The translations under genes and the position numbers were made by a program. Positions 1-7,955 of a stretch of 64,000 bases of DNA are shown here, piece after piece. How positions within the stretch are numbered: position 1 is the first letter of the stretch; each line of letters starts with the position of its first letter. Under the pieces are notes generated by a model. It searched no databases. It worked only from the letters and a program-made list of their open reading frames with translations, and was not told the origin of the DNA. Source of the DNA: JBEEJZ01 sp046046915 (lineage in GTDB: Bacteria > Pseudomonadota > Gammaproteobacteria > Burkholderiales > Burkholderiaceae_C); the NCBI GenBank assembly GCA_046046915.1, contig JBJOIT010000001.1, forward strand, positions 93,457-157,456, in the 5' to 3' direction.

Positions 1-35
1 ATTGATAGATGTATCTACTTGCAGAAGGAGACTGT

Positions 36-1400
36 GTGAAACAAGAAGATTTGAGTTCGGGGCGCATCCTCAAGGCGCCCGAAAACTTTTTGAGCCGCGA
101 CGGCATCAAGACCGTCTTTGAAGAGGCCAAGCGTGGCCGCCGGGATTTCATCCGCACGGCCTTTGCGGCTGCTGCTGCCGGTGCTGCAATGCCTGCGGCC
201 ATGGCGCAAGGCAACCCGGTGCCCAGCGAGGGTGGCGATCCCAATATCCTGACGCTGCCTGAGCACGCCACCGGCCTGGGTCAGGGCGTGGTGACCGACG
301 GCTACGGCAAGCCCTCCAAATATGAGAGCAACGTGCAGCGCCGTCAGAGCCCCGGCCTGACGCAAACCACGCAGGCTTCGGTGTCGTTCGCGCCTCTGCA
401 GTCGCTGTTTGGCATCGTTACGCCTAGCGGCTTGCACTTTGAGCGTCATCACCAAGGTTGGTGGGACATCGATCCATCCAAGCACCGTTTCATGATCAAC
501 GGCATGGTTAAGAAGCCGATGGTGCTGACCATGGACGAGATCATGCGTTTGCCTAGCGTTTCGCGTTTTCACTTCATCGAGTGCGGCGCCAACACGGCGG
601 CCGAGTGGGGCAACGTGGCTGTGCCTACCGCGCAATACACCCACGGCATGATTTCCTGCAGCGAGTTCACAGGTGTGCCGCTCATCACCCTGCTGGAGTT
701 GGCAGGTGCCGATCTCAAGAATGCCAAGTTTGTATTGGCCGAGGGTGGTGATGGTTCATCCATGACCCGCACCATCCCCATGAGCCTGGTGACCTCGGGT
801 GAAGTCATCGTGGCCTATGGCCAAAACGGCGAAATGCTGCGCCCCGAAAACGGCTACCCGCTGCGTTTGGTGGTTCCCGGCGTGCAAGGCGTGAGCTGGG
901 TCAAGTACCTGCGCCGCGTCGAAGTGGGTGACATGCCTTACGCCGCCAAGGATGAGGCCATTCACTACATCGACCTCATGCCCGATGGCTTGCAGCGTCA
1001 GTATTCCAACCTGCAGGAATGCAAGAGCGTGGTGACCACACCCTCAGGCGGCCAGGTGCTGCTGGACAAGGGTTTCTACAACATCACCGGTCTGGCTTGG
1101 TCAGGCAAAGGCAAGATCAAGAAGGTCGATGTGTCGGTAGATGGTGGACGCAACTGGCGCCAGGCGCGCCTGGAGTCGCCCGTGCTGTCGAAAGCACTGA
1201 CCCGCTTCAACATTGACTGGGTGTGGGACGGCAAGCCCGCCATCATCCAGAGCCGCGCCATGGACGACACCGGCTATGTGCAGCCCACCTACAAACAACT
1301 GCGCGCCGTCCGTGGGACGCGCTCGATCTATCACAACAACGCCATCCAATCCTGGTTGGTGCAAGAAAACGGCGAGGTCAAAAATGTTCAGCTTTCGTAA
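36..1400 (+). CDS. soxC: SoxC, molybdenum subunit of sulfane dehydrogenase
   Basis: SoxC is the periplasmic molybdopterin subunit of the SoxCD complex, which oxidises the sulfane sulfur held on SoxY during thiosulfate oxidation. I place the start at the GTG at 36 because GAAGGAG lies just upstream (24-30); an in-frame ATG at 9 has no visible ribosome site. A Tat signal follows (RRDFIR at residues 35-40, then an alanine-rich stretch ending AMAQ). The body is a sulfite-oxidase-type fold; FIECGANTAAEW holds the likely Mo-ligand cysteine, and the last 110 residues look like the dimerisation domain (SVDGGRNWRQARL). soxD begins inside the last codons of this gene. Identity is also fixed by the six sox genes that follow. 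Confidence 0.95.
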   Translation: MKQEDLSSGRILKAPENFLSRDGIKTVFEEAKRGRRDFIRTAFAAAAAGAAMPAAMAQGNPVPSEGGDPNILTLPEHATGLGQGVVTDGYGKPSKYESNVQRRQSPGLTQTTQASVSFAPLQSLFGIVTPSGLHFERHHQGWWDIDPSKHRFMINGMVKKPMVLTMDEIMRLPSVSRFHFIECGANTAAEWGNVAVPTAQYTHGMISCSEFTGVPLITLLELAGADLKNAKFVLAEGGDGSSMTRTIPMSLVTSGEVIVAYGQNGEMLRPENGYPLRLVVPGVQGVSWVKYLRRVEVGDMPYAAKDEAIHYIDLMPDGLQRQYSNLQECKSVVTTPSGGQVLLDKGFYNITGLAWSGKGKIKKVDVSVDGGRNWRQARLESPVLSKALTRFNIDWVWDGKPAIIQSRAMDDTGYVQPTYKQLRAVRGTRSIYHNNAIQSWLVQENGEVKNVQLS

Positions 1401-2511
1401 TGCGTTCATCGCCACGGCGCTCGTGGCCCTGGGCGGTCTGGCCTATGCTCAGGCTGGTAGTGGCTACCCCGGCGTAGGCCGGGCGGCAACACCCAAGGAA
1501 GTGGCTGCCTGGGATATCGACGTGCGCCCCGACTTCAAGGGTCTGCCAGCCGGCTCGGGGACCGTGGCCAAGGGCCAGGACATCTGGGAAGGCAAGTGCG
1601 CGCATTGCCACGGCGTGTTTGGTGACTCCAACGAGGTCTTCAGCCCCCTGATTGGCGGCACCACCGCCAAAGACATGGAAACGGGTCGCGTGGCCAAGCT
1701 GATGGATCCCACGTCCGGTCGAACAACCATCATGAAGGTGGCGACCGTCTCGACCCTGTGGGACTACATCAACCGCGCCATGCCTTGGACGCAGCCCAAG
1801 TCACTGACGACCGAAGAGGTGTACTCGGTGACGGCCTTCCTGCTGAACCTGGCGGGCGTGGTGCCAGACAACTACACTTTGTCTGACAAGAACATTGCTG
1901 AAGTGCAGGCGCGCATGCCTAACCGCAATGGCATGACCACCGCGCATGCCATGTGGCCCGGCAATGAGTTCAAAGGTGTGAAGTCGCCTGACACTAAAAA
2001 TGTGGCTTGCATGAAAGACTGCGCAACCGAGCCCAAGGTGGCTTCGTTCCTGCCAGACTTTGCACGCAATGCCCACGGCAATCTGGCCGAGCAGAACCGC
2101 CCTGTTGGACCGCAGCGTGGCGCAGACACGACCAAGCCTGAGGGCAAAGCGCCTGCAGCTGGCGCCGCAGTTGCCGCTACTGCCGTTGTGGCGCAAGCCG
2201 CCGACAAGCCTGCCGCAGCTGCTGCAGCGCCGGCCGCAGCCTCCACTGCGGGTGCGCCAGACAGCAAGGCTGTGCAAGCACTGTTGCAGAAGCACACCTG
2301 TACCGCTTGTCACGCGGCGGACAAGAAGATCGTCGGCCCCAGCTTTGCTGACATTGCCAAAAAGCATGCGGGCAAGCCAGATTACCTGGCTGGCAAGATC
2401 AAGTCAGGTGGTGCAGGCGTGTGGGGCCCCATGCCCATGCCAGCCCAGTCGCTGCCTGAGGGAGACGCTCGCACCATCGCGGCCTGGCTGGCTGCAGGTG
2501 CCGCCAAGTAA
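1384..2511 (+). CDS. soxD: SoxD, dihaem cytochrome c subunit of sulfane dehydrogenase
   Basis: SoxD accepts electrons from SoxC in the periplasmic SoxCD complex. The 375-residue product starts at ATG 1384, inside the 3' end of soxC (17 bp overlap), with GGCGAGG upstream; the overlap suggests translational coupling. A Sec signal (about residues 1-23, ending AYAQA) is followed by a first haem site CAHCH at 72-76 and a second, CTACH, at 306-310. An alanine- and proline-rich linker of about 40 residues separates the two cytochrome domains. Length and two-haem layout fit SoxD rather than a single-domain cytochrome. Confidence 0.94.
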   Translation: MFSFRNAFIATALVALGGLAYAQAGSGYPGVGRAATPKEVAAWDIDVRPDFKGLPAGSGTVAKGQDIWEGKCAHCHGVFGDSNEVFSPLIGGTTAKDMETGRVAKLMDPTSGRTTIMKVATVSTLWDYINRAMPWTQPKSLTTEEVYSVTAFLLNLAGVVPDNYTLSDKNIAEVQARMPNRNGMTTAHAMWPGNEFKGVKSPDTKNVACMKDCATEPKVASFLPDFARNAHGNLAEQNRPVGPQRGADTTKPEGKAPAAGAAVAATAVVAQAADKPAAAAAAPAAASTAGAPDSKAVQALLQKHTCTACHAADKKIVGPSFADIAKKHAGKPDYLAGKIKSGGAGVWGPMPMPAQSLPEGDARTIAAWLAAGAAK

Positions 2512-2582
2512 GTACCAAGGCAACTACCTTCATTCACCACGAACCCATCCGTTCAACATCATTTCAACCTAGGAGAAATCGT

Positions 2583-3038
2583 ATGCAAACTCGCCGACAA
2601 GCCCTGAAAAAGTCCGCCCTCGTGGCCGGCATGCTGGCCTCTACGGGCCTGTTTCCTCAATTTGCCTTTGCCTTCAATAAAGAGGCATTCGACGCCAAGA
2701 GCGTGCAAGACGCCCTCAAGGCGTTGGGCGTGAGCGCACCAGTGGAGAGCAAGGATGTCACCATTGGTGGCCCCGACATCGCCGAAAACGGTGCTGTGGT
2801 GCCCTTGAGCGCCGGCACCACCCTGTCTGGCGTCAAGCAAATCCTGATCATGGTCGAAAAGAACCCCGCGTCCCTGACGGCGTTGTTCAACGTGACCGAG
2901 TTTGTCGAGCCATCCTTCTCGACGCGCGCCAAGATGGGCCAATCCTCCGACGTGTACGCAGTGGCGGTCATGGCCGATGGCAAGGCATTTTTTGCCAAGA
3001 AGGAAGTCAAGGTCACCCTCGGCGGTTGCGGCGGCTGA
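2583..3038 (+). CDS. soxY: SoxY, sulfur-carrier subunit
   Basis: SoxY carries the sulfur intermediate covalently on a C-terminal cysteine while SoxAX, SoxB and SoxCD act on it in the periplasm. The 151-residue protein ends in GGCGG, with the carrier Cys149 three residues from the end, which is diagnostic. The N-terminus has a twin-arginine signal (TRRQALKKSALVAGML) cut near FAFA. AGGAGAAA lies just upstream of the ATG. It pairs with SoxZ, encoded 56 bp downstream. Confidence 0.97.
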   Translation: MQTRRQALKKSALVAGMLASTGLFPQFAFAFNKEAFDAKSVQDALKALGVSAPVESKDVTIGGPDIAENGAVVPLSAGTTLSGVKQILIMVEKNPASLTALFNVTEFVEPSFSTRAKMGQSSDVYAVAVMADGKAFFAKKEVKVTLGGCGG

Positions 3039-3094
3039 TTGCAGCCAGCACACCACTTTTTTGTACAAATTAATTTCAGATTTAGGAGCTCAAA

Positions 3095-3406
3095 ATGGCA
3101 GATCCCATGCGCATTCGCGCCCAAGCAGCTGGCGACAAAACCACCGTTCGTGTCCTGATGGCCCACGAAATGGAAGGCGGTCAGCGTAAAGATGCCTCCG
3201 GCAAAATCGTCCCCGCCTGGTTCATTCAGGACGTGACGGCCACCCTGAACGGCAAGGTTGTCCTGACCGCCGAGTGGGGCCCCGCAGTGTCCAAGAACCC
3301 CTTCCTGCAGTTTGTGGTTAAGGGCGCGAAGGCCGGTGACAAGATCGGCGTGACCTGGAAAGACAACAAGGGCGACACCCGCACTGACGAAGCCACGGTG
3401 TCCTGA
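3095..3406 (+). CDS. soxZ: SoxZ, SoxY partner
   Basis: SoxZ is the small beta-sandwich partner of SoxY. The 103-residue product has the usual SoxZ start (MRIRAQ after a short lead) and no signal peptide, as expected because it is exported with SoxY through the Tat system. TTTAGGAG lies before the ATG. The family motif region HEMEGGQRKDASGKIVPAWFI (around residues 26-47) is intact. Confidence 0.96.
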   Translation: MADPMRIRAQAAGDKTTVRVLMAHEMEGGQRKDASGKIVPAWFIQDVTATLNGKVVLTAEWGPAVSKNPFLQFVVKGAKAGDKIGVTWKDNKGDTRTDEATVS

Positions 3407-3486
3407 TCGACAGCCGTGTGTCTTGAAGCGGTGTGCTTGTGATGGAGCGCACCGCTTTGGCTTTGCTCCACTACAAAGAGGTGACC

Positions 3487-4290
3487 ATGAGGATGACAAC
3501 ACAAATTGCCGCCGTGGCGCTGGCCTGCCTGGCAGGTACTAGCGCCTGGGCCCAGAAGTCGGCTGTACAGTCGATTGAAGAGTACCGTGCCATGTTGCAA
3601 GACGGCAACCCTGCCGACCTGTTTGAAGCCAAGGGTGAAGGCCTTTGGAAGCAAAAGCGGGGCCCTAAAAACGCCTCTCTGGAGCAATGTGATCTTGGCA
3701 AAGGCCCCGGTGTCATCAAGGGCGCTTTCGTGGAGCTGCCCCGTTACTTTGCCGATACCCAGCGCGTTCAGGACCTGGAGTCGCGCCTGCTGAGCTGCAT
3801 GGGCAGCTTGCAAGGGTTCGATACCGCAGAGATTGCGAAAACCGCTTTTGGCAAAGGCGAGCAGATCAGCCTGACAGCCCTGGCGACCTGGATTGCTGCT
3901 GAGTCGCGCAATATGCGCTTCAGTTTGCCCCAGGGCCACGTTCAGGAAAAAACCTTTTACGAGGTCGGCAAGCGCCTGTTTTTCCAGCGCGGCGGCCCCC
4001 ATGACTTCTCTTGCGCCTCCTGCCACGGCCAGGATGGCACCCGTATTCGCCTGCAAGATCTGCCCAACCTGACCAAGAATCCTGGTGACGGCATCGGCTT
4101 TGCGGCCTGGCCGGCCTACCGTGTGTCCAACGGACAGATGTGGGGCATGCAACAGCGGCTGAACGATTGCTACCGCCAGCAGCGCTTCCCTTACCCCGGG
4201 TTTGGCAGCGACGCCACCATTGCACTTGGGGTGTATCTGGGGGTGAACAGCAAAGGATCGGCATCGGTTGCGCCGGCGATCAAGCGTTAA
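3487..4290 (+). CDS. soxA: SoxA, cytochrome c subunit of SoxAX (single-haem form)
   Basis: SoxA with SoxX joins thiosulfate to the SoxY cysteine. I choose ATG 3487 (GAGGTGACC just before it) because it opens directly onto a Sec signal ending SAWAQ; an upstream ATG at 3433 would add a non-signal extension. One haem site is visible, CASCH at 176-180, and the conserved active-site cysteine is Cys228 in RLNDCYRQQR. The position where dihaem SoxA proteins have their first CXXCH reads LLSCMGSLQGF here, so this is the monohaem type. It sits between soxZ and soxX. Confidence 0.95.
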   Translation: MRMTTQIAAVALACLAGTSAWAQKSAVQSIEEYRAMLQDGNPADLFEAKGEGLWKQKRGPKNASLEQCDLGKGPGVIKGAFVELPRYFADTQRVQDLESRLLSCMGSLQGFDTAEIAKTAFGKGEQISLTALATWIAAESRNMRFSLPQGHVQEKTFYEVGKRLFFQRGGPHDFSCASCHGQDGTRIRLQDLPNLTKNPGDGIGFAAWPAYRVSNGQMWGMQQRLNDCYRQQRFPYPGFGSDATIALGVYLGVNSKGSASVAPAIKR

Positions 4291-4306
4291 TTGACGGAGA
4301 CTTTCC

Positions 4307-4957
4307 ATGAAAAAACAACACTTGATCCCTCTTGCTGCAGCACTGGCCGCACTGGTGGCAGGGTGCGCCAACATTCCTGGCGCCGCCGAGCTGGACCAGC
4401 TCACCGCCAGCATCGTGAAGGCGTCGTTCCGCGATGAAGGCATCGTCAAGGCCACGGTACTGGATACCGATGAAACCAACCGGGCTTGCAGTGCCGCAGA
4501 TGCTGCCGGTAAGCCTCTGGACGAGGCAACCGCCCGCGCGCTGGAAGCCGCCAACCTCAAGGCAGTGAAGTGGCCGGCGGATGGCAAGTTTCTGGGTGAC
4601 TGGAAAGAGGGCGAAAAAATTGCCCAGAGTGGCCGTGGCCTGACCTGGACCGATGACGCCAAGACGGTGAACGGTGGCAATTGCTACAACTGCCATCAGA
4701 TCACCAAGGAAGAAATTTCTTACGGCACCATCGGCCCCAGCCTCTACAACTATGCCAAGCTGCGCGGCGTCACTGACCCCAACAGCCCGGCCTCCAAGCC
4801 CATCGTGGAGTACACCTGGGGCAAGATCTGGAATTCCAAGGCCTACAACGCGTGTTCGAACATGCCGCGTGCGGGTCATGCTGGCATCCTGAACCAGACA
4901 CAGGTGGCCCACCTGGTCGCGCTTTTGCTTGACCCCAAATCACCGGTTAACAAGTAG
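4307..4957 (+). CDS. soxX: SoxX, monohaem cytochrome c subunit of SoxAX, probable lipoprotein
   Basis: SoxX is the electron-accepting cytochrome of SoxAX. The 216-residue product carries CYNCH at 126-130 and the C-terminal methionine region NMPRAGHAG. The N-terminus is a lipoprotein signal: a hydrophobic run ending LVAGC, with the candidate lipidated cysteine at about residue 20, so this SoxX may be membrane-anchored. An N-terminal extension of about 100 residues precedes the haem domain. GGAG stands before the ATG and soxA ends 16 bp upstream. A strong terminator follows. Confidence 0.92.
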   Translation: MKKQHLIPLAAALAALVAGCANIPGAAELDQLTASIVKASFRDEGIVKATVLDTDETNRACSAADAAGKPLDEATARALEAANLKAVKWPADGKFLGDWKEGEKIAQSGRGLTWTDDAKTVNGGNCYNCHQITKEEISYGTIGPSLYNYAKLRGVTDPNSPASKPIVEYTWGKIWNSKAYNACSNMPRAGHAGILNQTQVAHLVALLLDPKSPVNK

Positions 4958-4976
4958 GCCCAAGGCACCTCAACAC

Positions 4977-5000
4977 CCCGGATGCGTTCCGGGTTTTTTT
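4977..5000 (+). terminator. Intrinsic terminator after soxX
   Basis: A six-pair stem CCCGGA/TCCGGG with a five-base loop is followed by seven T residues. It separates soxCDYZAX from soxB, which begins only 30 bp downstream, so soxB either relies on read-through or has a promoter inside this short gap. Confidence 0.8.
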
Positions 5001-5029
5001 AAGCTCAATACTTAAGTGGCGGCTAATTC

Positions 5030-6763
5030 ATGAATCTCACCAAACGCGAATTTTTTCAGGTACTGGGTGCTGGCACCATGGCCGGCATGGGCCTGGGGGC
5101 CTACGCAGATGCGGACGCCGCAACCGCGGCCAACGGGCTGTACGACATCCCCAAATTTGGCAATGTGTCGTTTCTGCACATGACGGACTGCCACGCCCAG
5201 CTCAAACCCATTTACTTTCGTGAGCCCAGCATCAACATCGGCTTAGGCACCATGAAAGGCAACTTGCCTCACCTGGTGGGTGAGCACCTGTTGCGCGCGG
5301 CCAAGGTTCGTCCAGGTACCGCCGAGGCCCACGCACTGAGCTGCCTGGACTACGAAAAAGCCGCCAAGCGCTACGGCAAGGTCGGTGGCTTTGCGCACTT
5401 GGCGACCCTGGTCAAGCGCATGAAGGCGAGCCGGCCAGGCGCCTTGCTGCTGGATGGCGGCGACACCTGGCAGGGGTCGGGGACCGCACTGTGGACCAAC
5501 GGCCAAGACATGGTGGACGCCTGCAAATTGCTGGGGGTGGATGTCATGACCGGCCACTGGGAGTTCACCTTGGGCATGGAGCGGGTCAAGGAGATCATCG
5601 AAAAAGACTTTGCTGGCAAGGTGGGCTTCGTAGCCCAGAACGTCAAGACCAATGACTTCGGCGACCCGGTGTTCAAGCCCTATGTGATCCGAGAGATCAA
5701 CGGCGTGCCCTGCGCCATCATCGGTCAGGCCTTCCCCTACACGCCGATTGCCAACCCCCGCTACATGGTGGCGGACTGGGCTTTTGGCATTCAGGACGAC
5801 AACATGCAGGCCATGGTGGACGAAGCCCGGGGCAAGGGCGCCCAAGTGGTGGTGGTCATCAGCCACAACGGCATGGACGTGGACCTGAAAATGGCCAGCC
5901 GGGTACGCGGTATTGACGCCATCATGGGCGGCCATACCCACGACGGCATGCCGGTGGCCACGCTGGTGAGCAACGCAGGCGGCAAAACCATCGTGACGAA
6001 CGCGGGCTCCAACAGCAAGTTTCTGGGCGTGCTCGATTTCGAGGTCAAGGACAAACGCGTCACAGACTTCCGCTACAAGCTCTTGCCAGTCTTTGCCAAC
6101 ATGCTGCCGGCCGACCGCGAAATGGAGGCGCTCATCACCAAGATACGCGCTCCCTACGAATCCAAGTTGGCTGAAAAGCTTGGTGTGTCCGAGGGCCTGC
6201 TGTATCGCCGCGGCAACTTCAATGGCACCGGTGACCAGTTGCTGGTGGATGCGCTGATGGAAGTGCAAGGTGCTGACATCGCGTTTTCACCGGGCTTTCG
6301 CTGGGGCACCACCTTGTTGCCTGGCCAAGCCATCACCCGCGAATGGTTGCTGGACATGACCGCCACCACCTACTCGTATGCGACCTTGACCGAGATGACC
6401 GGTGAGACCATCAAGACCGTGCTGGAAGACGTGTGCGACAACCTGTTCAACCCTGACCCTTACTACCAGCAGGGTGGCGACATGGTGCGCGTGGGCGGGC
6501 TGCAGTACAGCTGCGACCCCACCGCCGGCATGGGCAAGCGCATCGACGACATGCGCCTGAATGGCAAACCGATTGAGGCAGGCAAGAAATACAAGGTGGC
6601 AGGCTGGGCGCCAGTGGCCGAAGAAGCCCGCAACCAGGGCAACAAACAGGTGTGGGAAGTGGTTGAGACCTGGATGAAGGCCAAGGGCGGCAAGATTGCA
6701 ACCCGCCAGCTCAACACCCCCACCTTGAAGGGCGTGGTGCCCAACCCTGGCTACATGGCCTGA
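5030..6763 (+). CDS. soxB: SoxB, thiosulfohydrolase
   Basis: SoxB is the dimanganese hydrolase that releases sulfate from SoxY-bound thiosulfonate. At 577 residues it has the expected size. Metallophosphatase-like motifs are present in order: TDCHAQLKP (Asp53, His55), GGDTWQGSG, GHWEFTLG, SHNGMDVD and GGHTHDG, followed by the 5'-nucleotidase-type C-terminal domain. The signal resembles a Tat signal but reads KREFFQVLGAG, with Lys-Arg where Arg-Arg is usual. The ATG has only a weak upstream purine stretch. It follows the post-soxX terminator and precedes a SoxH-like gene by 19 bp. Confidence 0.96.
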   Translation: MNLTKREFFQVLGAGTMAGMGLGAYADADAATAANGLYDIPKFGNVSFLHMTDCHAQLKPIYFREPSINIGLGTMKGNLPHLVGEHLLRAAKVRPGTAEAHALSCLDYEKAAKRYGKVGGFAHLATLVKRMKASRPGALLLDGGDTWQGSGTALWTNGQDMVDACKLLGVDVMTGHWEFTLGMERVKEIIEKDFAGKVGFVAQNVKTNDFGDPVFKPYVIREINGVPCAIIGQAFPYTPIANPRYMVADWAFGIQDDNMQAMVDEARGKGAQVVVVISHNGMDVDLKMASRVRGIDAIMGGHTHDGMPVATLVSNAGGKTIVTNAGSNSKFLGVLDFEVKDKRVTDFRYKLLPVFANMLPADREMEALITKIRAPYESKLAEKLGVSEGLLYRRGNFNGTGDQLLVDALMEVQGADIAFSPGFRWGTTLLPGQAITREWLLDMTATTYSYATLTEMTGETIKTVLEDVCDNLFNPDPYYQQGGDMVRVGGLQYSCDPTAGMGKRIDDMRLNGKPIEAGKKYKVAGWAPVAEEARNQGNKQVWEVVETWMKAKGGKIATRQLNTPTLKGVVPNPGYMA

Positions 6764-6782
6764 TGACTTCAGGAGGCTAGAC

Positions 6783-7808
6783 ATGCCCTTCCCAACCCAA
6801 GGCTTATTGCGTCGCCGCTTTCTGGGGGCTGCGGCCCTGGGTGTGGGGACGGCAGCCGCCTTTTGGCCCGAGGTTCAGCTGTTTGCCCAGCAGGCGCACG
6901 ACTTTGTGGTCGGGCCGCCCGTGGGGGACATTGCGCCCCAGCAAATCTCCAAGCGCGTCTGGATTATTTTTGCGCCCGATGGTTTTCCGACGCCTGAGAA
7001 CCGGGGGATGATGTCGAACGTGACCTTTGTGGTGACGTCTGCTGGCGTGGTGGTGCTGGACTCTGGCAGCTCCCTGCAGATCGGGCAAATGGCCCTGCGC
7101 ATGATTCGCAAGGTCACGCCCTTGCCGGTGGTGGCCGTGTTCAATACGCATTTCCATGGTGACCATTGGCTGGGGAACCACGCGTTTGTCGAGGCGTACG
7201 GGCCGCAATTACCCATCTACGCCCTGCCCAAAACCCAGGCCTTGATCCAGAGCCACGAAGGCAAACTGTGGGCGACCCTGATGGAAAAGTGGACCAACCA
7301 GTCCACCACCGGCACGAAAGTGGTGGCACCCAATCAGACCGTGGCACAAGGGCAGATGTTCAAGTTTGGCGACGTGACCCTGAAGATGCACTTCTATGGA
7401 CGAGCGCACACTGATTCGGATCTCTCAATTCAGGTGGTCGAAGACCAGGTGACAGCGATTGGCGACATTGCCATGGCCAACCGTATCGCCAACATCGACG
7501 ATGGCTCCTATCCGGGCACCTTCAAGTACTACGAGGCATTGAGCCAGTCGGCGGGTGAGCAGTTGTGGACACCCGGCCACGGTCAGCCCGGCCGGGACAT
7601 TCTGCAAACCTACGGCACTTTCCTGAAAGGCATCTGGGAGCCCTGTCTGCAGGCCGTGAAAGATGGCAAAACCGAAACAGAGGCCAAAGCCATGGTGCTG
7701 AAGGACCCCCGTGTGGCGGCCCGCGCCAAAACCATGCAGGGCTTTGACGGCAACATCGGCAAGTACACCAGCCTGGCTTATCTTGAGGCTGAAAAAGAAG
7801 CGTTTTAG
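6783..7808 (+). CDS. SoxH-like metallo-beta-lactamase-fold hydrolase
   Basis: A 341-residue metallo-beta-lactamase-fold protein with the zinc motif HFHGDH at 123-128 and further ligand candidates in GRAHTDSD and TPGHGQPG. An N-terminal RRRFLGAAALGVG segment looks like a Tat signal, placing it in the periplasm. AGGAGG precedes the ATG and soxB ends 19 bp upstream, so it is probably cotranscribed. Relatives are called SoxH or quinoprotein-relay metallohydrolases. SoxH is dispensable for thiosulfate oxidation in the model organism, so its substrate is unknown to me. Confidence 0.85.
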   Translation: MPFPTQGLLRRRFLGAAALGVGTAAAFWPEVQLFAQQAHDFVVGPPVGDIAPQQISKRVWIIFAPDGFPTPENRGMMSNVTFVVTSAGVVVLDSGSSLQIGQMALRMIRKVTPLPVVAVFNTHFHGDHWLGNHAFVEAYGPQLPIYALPKTQALIQSHEGKLWATLMEKWTNQSTTGTKVVAPNQTVAQGQMFKFGDVTLKMHFYGRAHTDSDLSIQVVEDQVTAIGDIAMANRIANIDDGSYPGTFKYYEALSQSAGEQLWTPGHGQPGRDILQTYGTFLKGIWEPCLQAVKDGKTETEAKAMVLKDPRVAARAKTMQGFDGNIGKYTSLAYLEAEKEAF

Positions 7809-7831
7809 CCGCGGGGCGATGCTGCGTAGGG

Positions 7832-7906
7832 TGGTCCCGCCAGTAGGAATCGAACCTACATCTAGCACTTAGGAGGCACTCGTTCTATCCATTGAACTAT
7901 GGCGAG
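7832..7906 (-). tRNA. tRNA-Arg(CCT)
   Basis: Read on the minus strand the sequence folds as a tRNA: acceptor CTCGCCA paired with TGGCGGG (one G-T wobble), D stem GTTC/GAAC, anticodon loop CTCCTAA with anticodon CCT, T stem GTAGG/CCTAC around TTCGATT, discriminator A and an encoded CCA. Anticodon CCT reads AGG arginine codons. It lies downstream of tamB in the same direction. Confidence 0.95.
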
Positions 7907-7955
7907 GGAGCGGGGATTGTAGGGGCTGGCTGGCGCTGCTTTGGGCCCGACTTGC

